The translations under genes were made by a program, and so were the position numbers. Under the pieces are notes generated by a model. It had not been told where the DNA came from. It worked only from the letters and a program-made list of their open reading frames with translations, and did not search any database. Source: SFEL01 sp045603585 (lineage in GTDB: Bacteria; Bacillota; Clostridia; Christensenellales; CAG-138). Taken from it: a stretch of DNA of 64,000 nt. The stretch spans positions 70,832-134,831 of the forward strand of contig JAZUMK010000013.1 of the NCBI GenBank assembly GCA_045603585.1. Direction: 5' to 3'. This document shows, piece by piece, positions 24,709-33,320 of this stretch (the first letter of the stretch is position 1; every line of letters begins with the position of its first letter).

Positions 24709-26066
24709 ACCTTAGACCACCGGTAGAAAAAAACGACGATATAGAGCTGGTAATTACCGCCCTCAGCTCAGAGGGGCAGGGAATTGGCCGTATAGATGGG
24801 TATACGGTCTTTGTTCCGTATGCTATACTGGGAGAACAGGTACGCGCCCACGTCATTAAGGTTACCTCCGGCTATGCCGTAGCGAAGCTTACGGAGATTA
24901 TTAAAAAATCGGACGAACGTACGGAGGATACCTGCCCGGTTTATCCGCGCTGCGGCGGATGTACCCTGCGGCATTTGGCATACCCTGCCCAGTTGACGGC
25001 AAAAACCAGGCAGGTGCAGGATGCGCTTATTCGCCTTGGCAAGTTTGAAGCTCCCGAAGTTTTGCCCTGCATAGGCATGGATGATCCCGAATGTTACCGC
25101 AACAAGGGCAGCTTCCCCATGGGCTATGATGAAAACTTCAAGGTGACCCCAGGATTTTTTGCCCAGCGAAGCCACAGGATAATTCCAATTTCAGATTGCG
25201 CAATTCAGTCCTCCGACGTTATGGCGGTAACCAATGCCGTGGCAGAATGGGCAAATATGTATTCGATTCCGCCCTATGATGAGACCACCCGCAAGGGCGT
25301 ACTTCGCCATGCAATGGCAAGAACATCCCATGAAGGCGTGCTTGCGCTGGTCGTAACCTCCGGAAAGCTTCCTCATGTAGAAGCACTTGTTGAGCTGCTG
25401 AGGCAGAAAATTCCAAACCTCACAGGCGTGGTTCACAATATAAACTCCAAGGACACCAATGTTATCCTTGGCGATAAGTTCATCACACTGTGGGGAAGCG
25501 ACAGGCTGAATACCACCATAGCGGGCCATACATTCGGCGCATCCATGGCATCCTTCCTGCAGGTAAATCCTCAGCAGACAGAGGTGCTGTATGGAAAGGC
25601 GCTGGAATATCTGGGCCTTGAAGGCGGGGAACGTGTGGCCGATGTATACTGCGGAATAGGCACAATTACCCTTATGCTGGCAGAGCATGCGGGCCATGTG
25701 ACAGGTATAGAATGTGTTCCTGCTGCCATTGCGGATGCAAAGGTAAACGCCAAAAACAACGGCATATCCAATGTGGATTTTATATGCGATACAGCGGAAG
25801 CTGCTTTGCCCATGCTGGTTGCCGACGGCCTGCGCATTGACGCTGCGGTAATAGACCCGCCCAGAAAGGGCTGCGAAAGGGCTGCTCTTGATGCACTTGC
25901 AGACAGCGGCGTTGAGCGCATAGTATATGTTTCCTGCAATCCTGCCACCATGGCGAGGGACTGCCGCATTCTTGCGGACAGGGGATATACCCTTGTTAAG
26001 GCTCAGCCTGTGGATATGTTCCCGCATACACATCATGTGGAGACTGTTGCACTGCTTACCAGGTGA
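24705..26066 (+). CDS. 23S rRNA (uracil-5-)-methyltransferase, RlmD/RlmCD family
   Basis: 453 residues. A TRAM domain (residues 10-65) is followed by a Cys cluster (CPVYPRCGGCTLRHLAY) that binds 4Fe-4S. The SAM-binding motif is VADVYCGIGTITLMLAEHAG, and the nucleophile and base motif is IVYVSCNPATMARD. The enzyme methylates C5 of uridine in 23S rRNA; RumA/RlmD (U1939) or the dual RlmCD specificity cannot be separated by sequence alone. ATGA overlap with dnaE suggests coupling. Confidence 0.93.
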   Translation: MNLRPPVEKNDDIELVITALSSEGQGIGRIDGYTVFVPYAILGEQVRAHVIKVTSGYAVAKLTEIIKKSDERTEDTCPVYPRCGGCTLRHLAYPAQLTAKTRQVQDALIRLGKFEAPEVLPCIGMDDPECYRNKGSFPMGYDENFKVTPGFFAQRSHRIIPISDCAIQSSDVMAVTNAVAEWANMYSIPPYDETTRKGVLRHAMARTSHEGVLALVVTSGKLPHVEALVELLRQKIPNLTGVVHNINSKDTNVILGDKFITLWGSDRLNTTIAGHTFGASMASFLQVNPQQTEVLYGKALEYLGLEGGERVADVYCGIGTITLMLAEHAGHVTGIECVPAAIADAKVNAKNNGISNVDFICDTAEAALPMLVADGLRIDAAVIDPPRKGCERAALDALADSGVERIVYVSCNPATMARDCRILADRGYTLVKAQPVDMFPHTHHVETVALLTR

Positions 26067-26088
26067 TTTATATTCGGAGGTGTGCATT

Positions 26089-26340
26089 TTGAAAAAGGCC
26101 GTATCATGGATATTTACCATAGCCTTAGCCGTATTTGTGATCGACTGGGGCGTTATGGGGCTGAAGATATTTGATAATGATTACAATATAACTGTGGAAG
26201 CTTATATAGCTTTAGTCTGCTTTGTGCTGATTTTTATTTGTGCAATGTACAAGATATTCAGCCGAAGCAGATGCAGACACTGCGGCAAATTCAGATGGAC
26301 AGACGGAGAATATTGTGCTTATTGCGGAAATAAAGCATAG
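26089..26340 (+). CDS. Small membrane protein with C-terminal zinc ribbon
   Basis: 83 residues: two transmembrane helices (about 5-24 and 38-56) then a zinc-ribbon signature CRHCG-x9-CAYCG at the cytoplasmic end. The TTG start at 26089 is chosen because GGAGG (26076-26080) lies 8 nt upstream; a longer in-frame reading overlaps the methyltransferase and is not credible. The function is unknown. It is followed by another small membrane-protein gene, and both may ride on the dnaE transcript or an unseen promoter. Confidence 0.7.
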   Translation: MKKAVSWIFTIALAVFVIDWGVMGLKIFDNDYNITVEAYIALVCFVLIFICAMYKIFSRSRCRHCGKFRWTDGEYCAYCGNKA

Positions 26341-26406
26341 ATATTTCTGCGATTTTCAACAAAAATAACTTTGTTTTATATTTCATAAAAAAACGGGCGG
26401 GGATAC

Positions 26407-26769
26407 ATGATAAATGCTCTGATCGGCCGCAGGTTGGCCAAGGCAATAATTGCCGTAATAATACTGGTGTATTTTATGGCGAGAACAACCAGCCCTAAAA
26501 TTATATTTGCCCCATTTCTGGTTTGTGCGTTTGCAAGCATCGGGAAAAATATTGGCTTGTTATTCGGTAAAAAACGATTTGCTTTATTTTTTGACAGAGT
26601 ATTCAAAGTAAGCTTTTTTCTGCTTTGGTTCGGTTTTCTTGCCGTTGTTTGTTATTTCATGATAAGAGACGGCAATTACAGGATGCTTCCTTTCACATTG
26701 CCATTTTGGCTGGCGGGAATCTTTTTTGTAAAAAGGAAATTCACTAAACAAGACAGAAACAGAGAATAA
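26407..26769 (+). CDS. Small polytopic membrane protein, unknown
   Basis: 120 residues with about four hydrophobic helices (AIIAVIILVYFMA; IIFAPFLVCAFASIG; FFLLWFGFLAVVCYFM; FTLPFWLAGIFFV) and basic ends. GGGCGGGG lies about 6 nt before ATG. I recognise no family. Its base composition is more AT-rich than the neighbours, which may mean recent arrival or simply a membrane protein. Confidence 0.6.
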   Translation: MINALIGRRLAKAIIAVIILVYFMARTTSPKIIFAPFLVCAFASIGKNIGLLFGKKRFALFFDRVFKVSFFLLWFGFLAVVCYFMIRDGNYRMLPFTLPFWLAGIFFVKRKFTKQDRNRE

Positions 26770-26821
26770 ATTCCCATATCAATTAGACTGACTACTTTTC
26801 AAGAAATGCGGAGGATGGCCT

Positions 26822-28507
26822 ATGGCATGGTACGATGAAGCGGTTTTTTATCACATTTATCCACTTGGACTTACAGGAGCGCCCAAGCAGAATGAATATG
26901 GGGAGCCGGTGCATCGTCTGAATACTTTGTATCCCTGGATTTCCCATATAAAAGAAATAGGATGCAATGCGATATATATCGGGCCGCTGTTTGAGTCTGT
27001 GGGCCATGGATATGAAACCACGGATTATAAAAAGCTGGACAGCAGGCTGGGAACAAACGAGGATCTGACCAACTTTGTTGCCGAATGTCACAAGCAGGGT
27101 ATACGGGTTATTTTGGACGGAGTATTCAATCATACCGGCCGGGATTTTTTCGCATTTCAGGATATAAAGCGCAACCGGGAAAATTCCCAGTATAAAGACT
27201 GGTACTGCAATGTGAATTTCTGGGGCAACAATTCCTATAATGACGGATTTTCATATCAGAATTGGGGCGGATATGATCTTCTGGTTAAATTGAACCAGAG
27301 AAATCCTGCGGTTAAGGATTACATTTGTGATGTGATTCGCTTCTGGGTAAGGGAGTTTGACATTGACGGAATTCGCCTGGATGCTGCGGATGTGCTGGAT
27401 TTCGATTATATGAAGGCACTGCGCCATGTGGCAAATGAAGTGAAGCCTGATTTCTGGCTGATGGGAGAGGTTATCCACGGTAACTATTCCCGCTGGGCAA
27501 ATAACGAAACTCTTCATTCCGTAACCAACTACATGCTTCATAAGGCATTGTATTCAGCTCATAACGACCACAATTATTTTGAGGTTGCCCATACAATCAA
27601 ATATGTGAGCGGCATGGCCGGGGGCGGATTGAAGCTTTACAGCTTTGTTGATAATCACGATGTAGAACGCATTTATACAAAGCTCAGCAACAAAGCGCAC
27701 TATTATCCAATACACATAATGCTGTATACTTTGCCCGGCATACCTTCCCTTTATTACGGCTCAGAGTTTGGCATTGAGGGAAGAAAGGAACGCTCCTCGG
27801 ATGATTCCTTAAGGCCTGCTCTGAATTATGAAGATTACAAGGATGCTGTTAAAACCAATTCCTGCACAAAGCTGATTGCAGCGTTGGGCAAAATACGCAG
27901 AAATACTCCTGCGTTATATAATGGCGAATACAAAGAGCTGGAACTGCAAACCACTCATTTTGCATATGCAAGAATGCTTGATGGAAAATCCGTAGTTGTC
28001 GCAGTAAATAACAGCGACGGCGATGTTCATATGAACCTTGCCTGCGGCAACTCCGCAGAGTATGTGGGCGCGCTGACAGGAGAACGGGTAAGCGTACAGG
28101 GTGGGCGAATCAATGTACGGGTAAAGGCAAACAGCGGTGAGATATGGATTCCCGCAGAGTTTTACGGCGAAAGCTTTGCCCCGATAAAAGCTGAGGAAAT
28201 CAAGCCTGTTCCCAAATCCGAGGTGGCGGAGCAGCCCTGCAAGGCCGAGCCTGTAAAAGCCGCGGAAGAACCGGCGCAGGAAGAAAAGCCAAAGGCTGAG
28301 CCTGAATTTATTCCGGAAGAAAAGCAGCCTGCGATAGTTGCCGTGGATTGGAACAAGGCATATGAGGATATGTCTGTGGAAGAGCTTCAGCAGGCTATAC
28401 TGGAAAAAATGAGAAGAAACGGCCCTGTAACAGACTATATGCTTGGCACCGTTATGGAAAACAGGCATCACGGTTCATTGGTAACATGGGTAAGGAGTTT
28501 TAATTAA
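26822..28507 (+). CDS. Alpha-amylase family (GH13) glycosidase with C-terminal extension
   Basis: 561 residues, no signal peptide, so probably cytoplasmic. The GH13 regions are present: DGVFNHTG (region I), DGIRLDAADVLDF (II, nucleophile Asp), LMGEVIHG (III, acid Glu) and FVDNHDVERI (IV). It resembles cyclomaltodextrinase/neopullulanase-type or sucrose-phosphorylase-like small amylases acting on short glucans. A beta-sandwich C domain is followed by a Pro-Ala-Glu-rich linker (about residues 455-505) and a ~50-residue helical end (YEDMSVEELQQAILEKM). That tail is not a standard GH13 module. GGAGG (26810-26814) precedes ATG. Confidence 0.9.
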   Translation: MAWYDEAVFYHIYPLGLTGAPKQNEYGEPVHRLNTLYPWISHIKEIGCNAIYIGPLFESVGHGYETTDYKKLDSRLGTNEDLTNFVAECHKQGIRVILDGVFNHTGRDFFAFQDIKRNRENSQYKDWYCNVNFWGNNSYNDGFSYQNWGGYDLLVKLNQRNPAVKDYICDVIRFWVREFDIDGIRLDAADVLDFDYMKALRHVANEVKPDFWLMGEVIHGNYSRWANNETLHSVTNYMLHKALYSAHNDHNYFEVAHTIKYVSGMAGGGLKLYSFVDNHDVERIYTKLSNKAHYYPIHIMLYTLPGIPSLYYGSEFGIEGRKERSSDDSLRPALNYEDYKDAVKTNSCTKLIAALGKIRRNTPALYNGEYKELELQTTHFAYARMLDGKSVVVAVNNSDGDVHMNLACGNSAEYVGALTGERVSVQGGRINVRVKANSGEIWIPAEFYGESFAPIKAEEIKPVPKSEVAEQPCKAEPVKAAEEPAQEEKPKAEPEFIPEEKQPAIVAVDWNKAYEDMSVEELQQAILEKMRRNGPVTDYMLGTVMENRHHGSLVTWVRSFN

Positions 28508-28630
28508 TTGACATACCGCGATAATCCGGCCATAGGCCTGATTATAAATAAAAAATTTATAGGAGAACTGCTTTTTGAGAAAAATCAGCAAAGCAACGGA
28601 GAGTGTGGCGTAAACGGGAGGTTTGCGTAA
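28508..28630 (+). CDS. Possible 40-codon small ORF
   Basis: A TTG directly after the amylase stop starts a 40-codon frame (begins LTYRDNPAIGLIINKKF). AAGGAG (28492-28497) is about 10 nt upstream. The amino-acid composition is protein-like, but I know no homologue. Its end overlaps the left arm of the inverted repeat at 28615-28654. It could be a leader peptide, a gene remnant or chance. Confidence 0.25.
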   Translation: MTYRDNPAIGLIINKKFIGELLFEKNQQSNGECGVNGRFA

Positions 28631-28654
28631 ATACATTCTCACACAAACCTCCCG
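28615..28654. repeat. Perfect 11-bp inverted repeat before the GNAT gene
   Basis: CGGGAGGTTTG (28615-28625) and CAAACCTCCCG (28644-28654) with an 18-nt spacer. No T-tract follows, so a classic terminator is doubtful; it may be an RNA regulatory hairpin or an operator. Confidence 0.6.
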
Positions 28655-28690
28655 GCATTGAGGTCAACAATCATCAGGAGGGAAAAAATA

Positions 28691-29317
28691 ATGAGCAAAA
28701 ATGGCCACATTATTCGTTTGGAAAGAAAAGAAGATCATAGGGAAGTTGAGACCCTTGTAAGGGAAAGTTTCTGGAATGTATACCGTCCCGGCTGCCTTGA
28801 GCACTATGTGCTGAATCAGCTGCGGGATGATCCTGCGTTTATACCGGAGCTTGATTTTGTTATGGAAAAGGATGGCAGAATAATAGGCCAGAATATTTTC
28901 ATGAGAGCAGCAATCAAGGCGGATGACGGCAGGGATATCCCCATTTTCACCATGGGACCCATCTGTATTTCGCCTGAGCTTAAGAGGCAGGGATACGGCA
29001 AATTACTGCTGGATTATTCTCTGGAAAGGGCGAAGGAACTTGGTGCAGGAGCGGTATGCTTTGAAGGAAACATTGATTTCTACGGAAAAAGCGGATTTAC
29101 CTTTGCAAGGCAATACGGCATACGATATCATGGACTGCCGGAGGGAGCGGATGATTCTTTTTTCCTGTGCAGGGAGCTGATACCGGGATATCTTGAAGGA
29201 ATCACCGGAGAGTATGCCACTCCCCGGGGATACTTTGTGGATGAGCAGGAGGCAGAGGAGTTTGACAAGCTTTTTGCCCCCAAAGAAAAGCTCAGGCTTC
29301 CGGGACAAATCTTCTAA
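28691..29317 (+). CDS. GNAT-family N-acetyltransferase
   Basis: 208 residues. The N-terminal strand-helix (IIRLERKEDHREVETLVRESF) is followed by the acetyl-CoA loop (SPELKRQGYGKLLLDYSLERAKELGAGAVCFEG), with the Q/R-x-x-G-x-G/A pattern as RQGYGK. It resembles YhbS-type (COG3153) acetyltransferases of unknown substrate. The start is ATG 28691 with AGGAGGG (28676-28682); a longer TTG-started frame is unsupported. A stable hairpin follows. Confidence 0.85.
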   Translation: MSKNGHIIRLERKEDHREVETLVRESFWNVYRPGCLEHYVLNQLRDDPAFIPELDFVMEKDGRIIGQNIFMRAAIKADDGRDIPIFTMGPICISPELKRQGYGKLLLDYSLERAKELGAGAVCFEGNIDFYGKSGFTFARQYGIRYHGLPEGADDSFFLCRELIPGYLEGITGEYATPRGYFVDEQEAEEFDKLFAPKEKLRLPGQIF

Positions 29318-29335
29318 AGTGAACGAATAACAGTT

Positions 29336-29366
29336 TACCGGCGCACCGTGAAAAAGTGCGCCGGTA
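29336..29366 (+). terminator. Hairpin after the GNAT gene
   Basis: TACCGGCGCAC/GTGCGCCGGTA, an 11-bp perfect stem with a 9-nt loop. It lacks a T-run, so it is a weak or Rho-assisted terminator, or a processing barrier. Confidence 0.45.
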
Positions 29367-29384
29367 CAATAAGGAAAGTGAAGC

Positions 29385-30605
29385 TTGAATATGAAAAAAG
29401 ACGGTCTGCTGTTTCGGTTTAAAAATTCATATCTGGAGGATTCAAAGTATAAGGTATTTCTTATATCTTTGTTGATAACCGGTTTGTCTTTCGGCCTGTA
29501 TAAGGGCATGCTGGACAACTTTCTTGCGGAGGTTGTGGGCATGGGTGAAATGGACAGAGGAATTACGGAGTTTTTCAGAGAGATACCCGGAATATTGCTG
29601 GTGTTTATTCTTGCGGCCTTTTATATGCTGTCCGCAGAGTCGCTGTATAAGATGGGTGCGGTGATTATGCTTGCAGGCATGGGGATGCATGCTGTACTGC
29701 CACCTACAAAGATACTGGCCACATTGGCAATATGCGTGTATTCTTTGGGCGAGCATATTCAGCTGGGAATGAAAAGCACCCTTGCGCTGAACTACGCAAA
29801 GCCGGAGCGGGGCGGAGCAGCATTGGGAGCTCAGACTGCAGTATATCAGGTGGGAACGCTGGCGGGATATCTTGTTATTGTAATTGCATTTTCCATGATT
29901 GCCGGAGGGCAGCCGTATACGGCTTTCTTTGGCCTTGCTGCGGTGCTTGCTGCAATAAGTATGGGATTTTCCTTTGGTTTAAGCGGAAAAAGCGAAACCG
30001 ATAAGAATAAGCGCAGGTTTTATTTCCGCAAAAAATACTCAAAATACTATATGCTGGAAATGTTTTACGGAGCACGCAAGCAGGTATTCCTTACATTCGG
30101 CCCGTATGTGCTGATACTGTTTTACGGGGCAAATGCCGCAACAATAAGCCTGCTGTTTGCCATATCCGCCGTTGCCTGTTTCTTTGCTTCACCGATTGTA
30201 GGCCGCATAATAGATCGCGTTGGCTATAAAACGGTAATGGTTGCGGACACTCTCATTCTTGTGATCGTATGCTTCTTTTATGGCTTTGCCCATCATCTGT
30301 TTTCCATGAAAACCGCATTTATAGTATGCTGTATAAACTATGTTCTGGATTCCGTCATATCTCTGGCATCCATGGCATCAAACATGTATGTGAAGGATTT
30401 GTCCGACGGGCCGGATGAAATGAAGGCCACAATATCCACAGGCCTTTCTATAAATCATGTTATAACAATATTTATAGCGCTGTTTGGCGGCTGGATATGG
30501 CAGACACTGGGAATAGAACTGTTGTTTATTACTTCTGCGGTATTGGGCCTTTTCAACAGCGCATACGCAGCAACCATTAAGACAAGGCAGCAGATCACAG
30601 GATAA
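29385..30605 (+). CDS. MFS transporter
   Basis: 406 residues with about 12 transmembrane helices in two halves separated by a charged loop (KSETDKNKRRFYFRKKYSK). Features such as GRIIDRVGYKTVM match the major-facilitator loop 2/8 motif. The substrate is unknown. The start is TTG 29385, 6 nt after AGGAAAG; ATG 29391 is nearly as good. It is probably expressed with the following small gene. Confidence 0.82.
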   Translation: MNMKKDGLLFRFKNSYLEDSKYKVFLISLLITGLSFGLYKGMLDNFLAEVVGMGEMDRGITEFFREIPGILLVFILAAFYMLSAESLYKMGAVIMLAGMGMHAVLPPTKILATLAICVYSLGEHIQLGMKSTLALNYAKPERGGAALGAQTAVYQVGTLAGYLVIVIAFSMIAGGQPYTAFFGLAAVLAAISMGFSFGLSGKSETDKNKRRFYFRKKYSKYYMLEMFYGARKQVFLTFGPYVLILFYGANAATISLLFAISAVACFFASPIVGRIIDRVGYKTVMVADTLILVIVCFFYGFAHHLFSMKTAFIVCCINYVLDSVISLASMASNMYVKDLSDGPDEMKATISTGLSINHVITIFIALFGGWIWQTLGIELLFITSAVLGLFNSAYAATIKTRQQITG

Positions 30606-30627
30606 ATAATTCTCTGGAGGAAATATC

Positions 30628-30912
30628 ATGAAAAAGGCATATGCGGCAAGCCTGTGCAAAAACGGACTGCTGGGCGGCGGTTTGTTTCTGGATGAGGAAA
30701 AGGCGGCATTTCGCACAGGCAAGATAACAGTGCCTGCAAGGCTAAAAAATCTGGAGCTTTATTACAATAATATCGATAAAATAAGCAAAGGCAGCATATT
30801 GCTGCTGCCTACTGTGATTTTTAACATGAAGAACGGAGAAGAGTGGCGTTTTGTTGTATTCGGCCGCAATGATTTTATAAAAAACATCGGCTACTTCGTA
30901 AGGGTAAAGTGA
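30628..30912 (+). CDS. Small GRAM/PH-like domain protein
   Basis: 94 residues of soluble beta-rich sequence: an early turn (NGLLGGGLFLDEEKAAFRTGK), a middle region (NIDKISKGSILLLPTVIFNMKNGEEWRFVVFGR) and a C-terminal helix start (DFIKNIGYFV). This order is typical of bacterial GRAM/bPH-like domains, which are little studied. CTGGAGG precedes ATG. The gene converges on and overlaps the Crp/Fnr gene by 22 bp. The family assignment is by pattern only. Confidence 0.55.
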   Translation: MKKAYAASLCKNGLLGGGLFLDEEKAAFRTGKITVPARLKNLELYYNNIDKISKGSILLLPTVIFNMKNGEEWRFVVFGRNDFIKNIGYFVRVK

Positions 30913-31547
30913 TTTTTACGGTACTTTATCAGCCCGTCATCACGCATTTTACCAAGCTCTTTGGAAAGAGCGGTTCGCTCGATATTTAAATAATCCGCAA
31001 GCTGCTGCCGGTCAAAGGGAATGTCAAAATCCGTGGAGTACTTCTGAAGGGAGATGCTGTTCAGATAGGACAGCACTCGTCCGCGGATGGTCTTTGGGGA
31101 GGTATGAAAGCTTCGGCCGGAAAGCAGAAGATTTTTCCGGGAGGATATTGTAAGCAGATTTGCGATAAGTTTATATTTCCATGGATCTGACGACGCCGAG
31201 GAGTGATCCAGCCTGCCTATGCTCAGGAAAAGAATATTGCAGTTTTCATTGGCTCTTACGTCTACCAACAGCACTTCGCCGCCTGTCATGGCATAGGTTT
31301 CAGCAAAGGAGCCGCCTGCCTCAACGTGGCTGAGGATACTGCAGTTCCCCCACAGGTCGTTGTTTTCGATGGTTACGCTTCCGGACAAAACAAGCCCCAT
31401 GCTGTCAGTGGTATCACCGGCATGAAGTATCAGCTGACCTTTTTTGTAGTGTTTTTCCCTTGCAGACAGGCTTGTGATGCATTGATTCAGTTCGGCATCA
31501 GTCATTCCGCGAAAAAGCATCAGATGCTTAAGTTTTTCAAAATCCAT
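30891..31547 (-). CDS. Crp/Fnr-family transcriptional regulator
   Basis: 218 residues. An N-terminal cyclic-nucleotide-type beta barrel (KKGQLILHAGDTTDSMGLVLSGSV) and a C-terminal helix-turn-helix (FDRQQLADYLNIERTALSKELGKM) define the family. It has no N-terminal Fnr Cys cluster, so it is not a classic oxygen sensor. Such regulators beside ferredoxin or hcp genes in Clostridia respond to redox or nitrosative stress. The start is ATG 31547 with TTGGAGAC just upstream. A 24-bp inverted repeat at 31568-31591 between it and the divergent ferredoxin gene is a probable operator. Confidence 0.9.
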   Translation of the reverse strand: MDFEKLKHLMLFRGMTDAELNQCITSLSAREKHYKKGQLILHAGDTTDSMGLVLSGSVTIENNDLWGNCSILSHVEAGGSFAETYAMTGGEVLLVDVRANENCNILFLSIGRLDHSSASSDPWKYKLIANLLTISSRKNLLLSGRSFHTSPKTIRGRVLSYLNSISLQKYSTDFDIPFDRQQLADYLNIERTALSKELGKMRDDGLIKYRKNHFTLTK

Positions 31548-31567
31548 TTTTGTCTCCAAAATGTTTT

Positions 31568-31591
31568 AATATGTGGTTAAAACCACATATT
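31568..31591. promoter_or_regulatory. Crp/Fnr-type operator in divergent promoter region
   Basis: AATATGTGGTT-AA-AACCACATATT, a perfect 11-bp inverted repeat with a 2-bp centre (31579.5). A -10-like TACAAT at 31609-31614 predicts a start near 31621, which places the repeat centre near -41.5 of the ferredoxin gene, the class II activator position. Confidence 0.65.
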
Positions 31592-31645
31592 TTTTATTTG
31601 GATTCTACTACAATACATACAACAAAACAAGAGGAGGATAGCTTA

Positions 31646-32365
31646 ATGATTCGCAAAATCATCCATATAGACCAGGAAAAATGCAATGGCTGCGGCCTTT
31701 GTGCAACTGCGTGCCACGAAGGTGCAATTGATATAATCAACGGCAAGGCACAGCTAACCAGAGAACACTTCTGCGATGGCCTTGGGGATTGCCTGCCGGC
31801 ATGCCCCACCGGCGCAATAACCTTTGAGGAGCGGGAAGCGCCTGCATATGATGAGGAAGCTGTAAAGGAGAGCCAGCGCAAAAAGGCGGCCGAAGGCAAT
31901 AAGCAGGCCTGTGCGGGCGGCTGCCCAGGGTCAAGGTTTATGAAGCTGGATAATGAGCACAAGGCGGAGGAAACTGCGGTCCAGGGTGGCGCAAAGCCGG
32001 TTTCCCGCCTTACCCAGTGGCCTGTGCAGATAAAGCTGCTGCCTGCCAGGGCGCCCTTCTATGATGGGGCAAAGCTGCTTATTGCGGCGGACTGTACCGC
32101 CTATGCATACGCAAACATCCATGAGGAATTTATGAAGGGCAAGGTAACTGTCATAGGCTGCCCCAAGCTGGATGATGTGGATTACTCCGAAAAGCTTACT
32201 GCAATTATTCGGGATAACGACATAAAGAGCGTTACCATTCTCCGCATGGATGTACCCTGCTGCGGCGGCATACAGATGGCAGCCCAGAAGGCTTTGCAAA
32301 ACAGCGGCAAGTTCATTCCATGGCAGGTTGTCACCGTATCCAGAGATGGAAGAATACTGGATTAA
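31646..32365 (+). CDS. 4Fe-4S ferredoxin-type protein with C-terminal domain
   Basis: 239 residues. The first cluster is C13-x2-C16-x2-C19-x3-C23. The second is atypical (C43-x5-C49-x3-C53), as in the ferredoxin-like proteins found next to hybrid-cluster protein genes. A further Cys pair (CAGGCPG) and a C-terminal domain with DVPCCGGI follow. It likely carries electrons in the cytoplasm; no hcp gene is present in the window. The start is ATG 31646 after GAGGAGG (31631-31637). It is divergent from the Crp/Fnr gene and probably controlled by it. Confidence 0.85.
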   Translation: MIRKIIHIDQEKCNGCGLCATACHEGAIDIINGKAQLTREHFCDGLGDCLPACPTGAITFEEREAPAYDEEAVKESQRKKAAEGNKQACAGGCPGSRFMKLDNEHKAEETAVQGGAKPVSRLTQWPVQIKLLPARAPFYDGAKLLIAADCTAYAYANIHEEFMKGKVTVIGCPKLDDVDYSEKLTAIIRDNDIKSVTILRMDVPCCGGIQMAAQKALQNSGKFIPWQVVTVSRDGRILD

Positions 32366-32382
32366 TACTTGTAATTAAGCGG

Positions 32383-32422
32383 AAAAGGCTGTGTTTATGT
32401 TATGTAAACACGGCCTTTTATT
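32383..32422 (+). terminator. Terminator after the ferredoxin gene
   Basis: A 15-bp stem (32383-32397 with 32405-32419, one G-U), 7-nt loop and a T-rich tail. Confidence 0.85.
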
Positions 32423-32423
32423 A

Positions 32424-32451
32424 TTGATATTTTCAGGAATAGTAATAAAAT
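32424..32451 (+). promoter_or_regulatory. Promoter of the 32.5-kb Fe-S gene
   Basis: TTGATA (32424-32429) and TAAAAT (32446-32451) with 16-bp spacing. Confidence 0.45.
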
Positions 32452-32506
32452 AAAACATATAAGGAATTTATTGCACATATAGGTAATATAAAGGAGATGC
32501 TTTATT

Positions 32507-33319
32507 ATGAACCTCCGGGACAATATTCAGAGCATAATTTATGATGTTTTTCGCTCCTGTGCAGGCAATACCGTTTTTCTTGAGCAGGGAGGCCGCGAGC
32601 TTACCATATATGATGAACCGCTGATAGGCTTTGCCGATGCGGATGATGAATTGTTTGATACCTTCAAACGGGAAGATGTAATAGGAAAAGGCTTTATGAA
32701 GCCGGAAGAATGGCTGAAGGGAGCAAAGTCTGTAATTTCAATATTTCTGCCCTTTACGGAGGATGTTCGCAGCAGCAACAGGGGTGGAGCGGATCCTTCC
32801 GAAGAATGGCTTTATGCAAGGATAGAAGGGCAGGCTTTTATCGCCCGTTTTACGGATGAGGTTGGCAAAGTATTTCAGCAGCATGACATAAATAACTGTA
32901 TACCTACCAATGACAGCCGCTTTGCCGTTGTTAAGGCAGAAGTGGATGAGGATATGCATGTTATCAGCACATGGTCCGAGCGGCATGCGGCATATGTTTG
33001 CGGCCTTGGTACATTTGGAATAACCAGAGGAATCATTACCCGCAAGGGAACAGCAGGGCGCTTTTGCAGTATTATTATCGACAGGGCTGTGGAGGCTGAT
33101 AAACGAGATTATACCGGGGTATATGATTATTGTATTCGCTGCGGTGCATGCGTGGATAAATGTCCCGTAAAGGCGATATCTCTCGATTTCGGCAAAAAGA
33201 ACAGCCTGTGCGAAGCGTGGGTAAACAGCACCGGAGAAAGGTTTGCCCCCAGATATGGCTGCGGCAAGTGTCAGCTTGGCGTGCCCTGCGAAAGCGGTAT
33301 TCCTTTGAGGCGGAGCTGA
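32507..33319 (+). CDS. 4Fe-4S double-cluster protein (QueG-related)
   Basis: 270 residues. The C-terminus has one complete cluster motif CIRCGACVDKCP and further Cys (CEAW; CGKCQLGVPCESGIP) as in the 4Fe-4S double-cluster domain of epoxyqueuosine reductase-like proteins. The N-terminal half resembles the COG1600 fold (WLKGAKSVISIFLPF), but true QueG (about 350 aa, with B12-binding and HEAT parts) is longer. The role is therefore a redox protein of unknown substrate. AAAGGAG precedes ATG. The AEC transporter starts 1 bp after the stop. Confidence 0.8.
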   Translation: MNLRDNIQSIIYDVFRSCAGNTVFLEQGGRELTIYDEPLIGFADADDELFDTFKREDVIGKGFMKPEEWLKGAKSVISIFLPFTEDVRSSNRGGADPSEEWLYARIEGQAFIARFTDEVGKVFQQHDINNCIPTNDSRFAVVKAEVDEDMHVISTWSERHAAYVCGLGTFGITRGIITRKGTAGRFCSIIIDRAVEADKRDYTGVYDYCIRCGACVDKCPVKAISLDFGKKNSLCEAWVNSTGERFAPRYGCGKCQLGVPCESGIPLRRS

Positions 33320-33320
33320 T

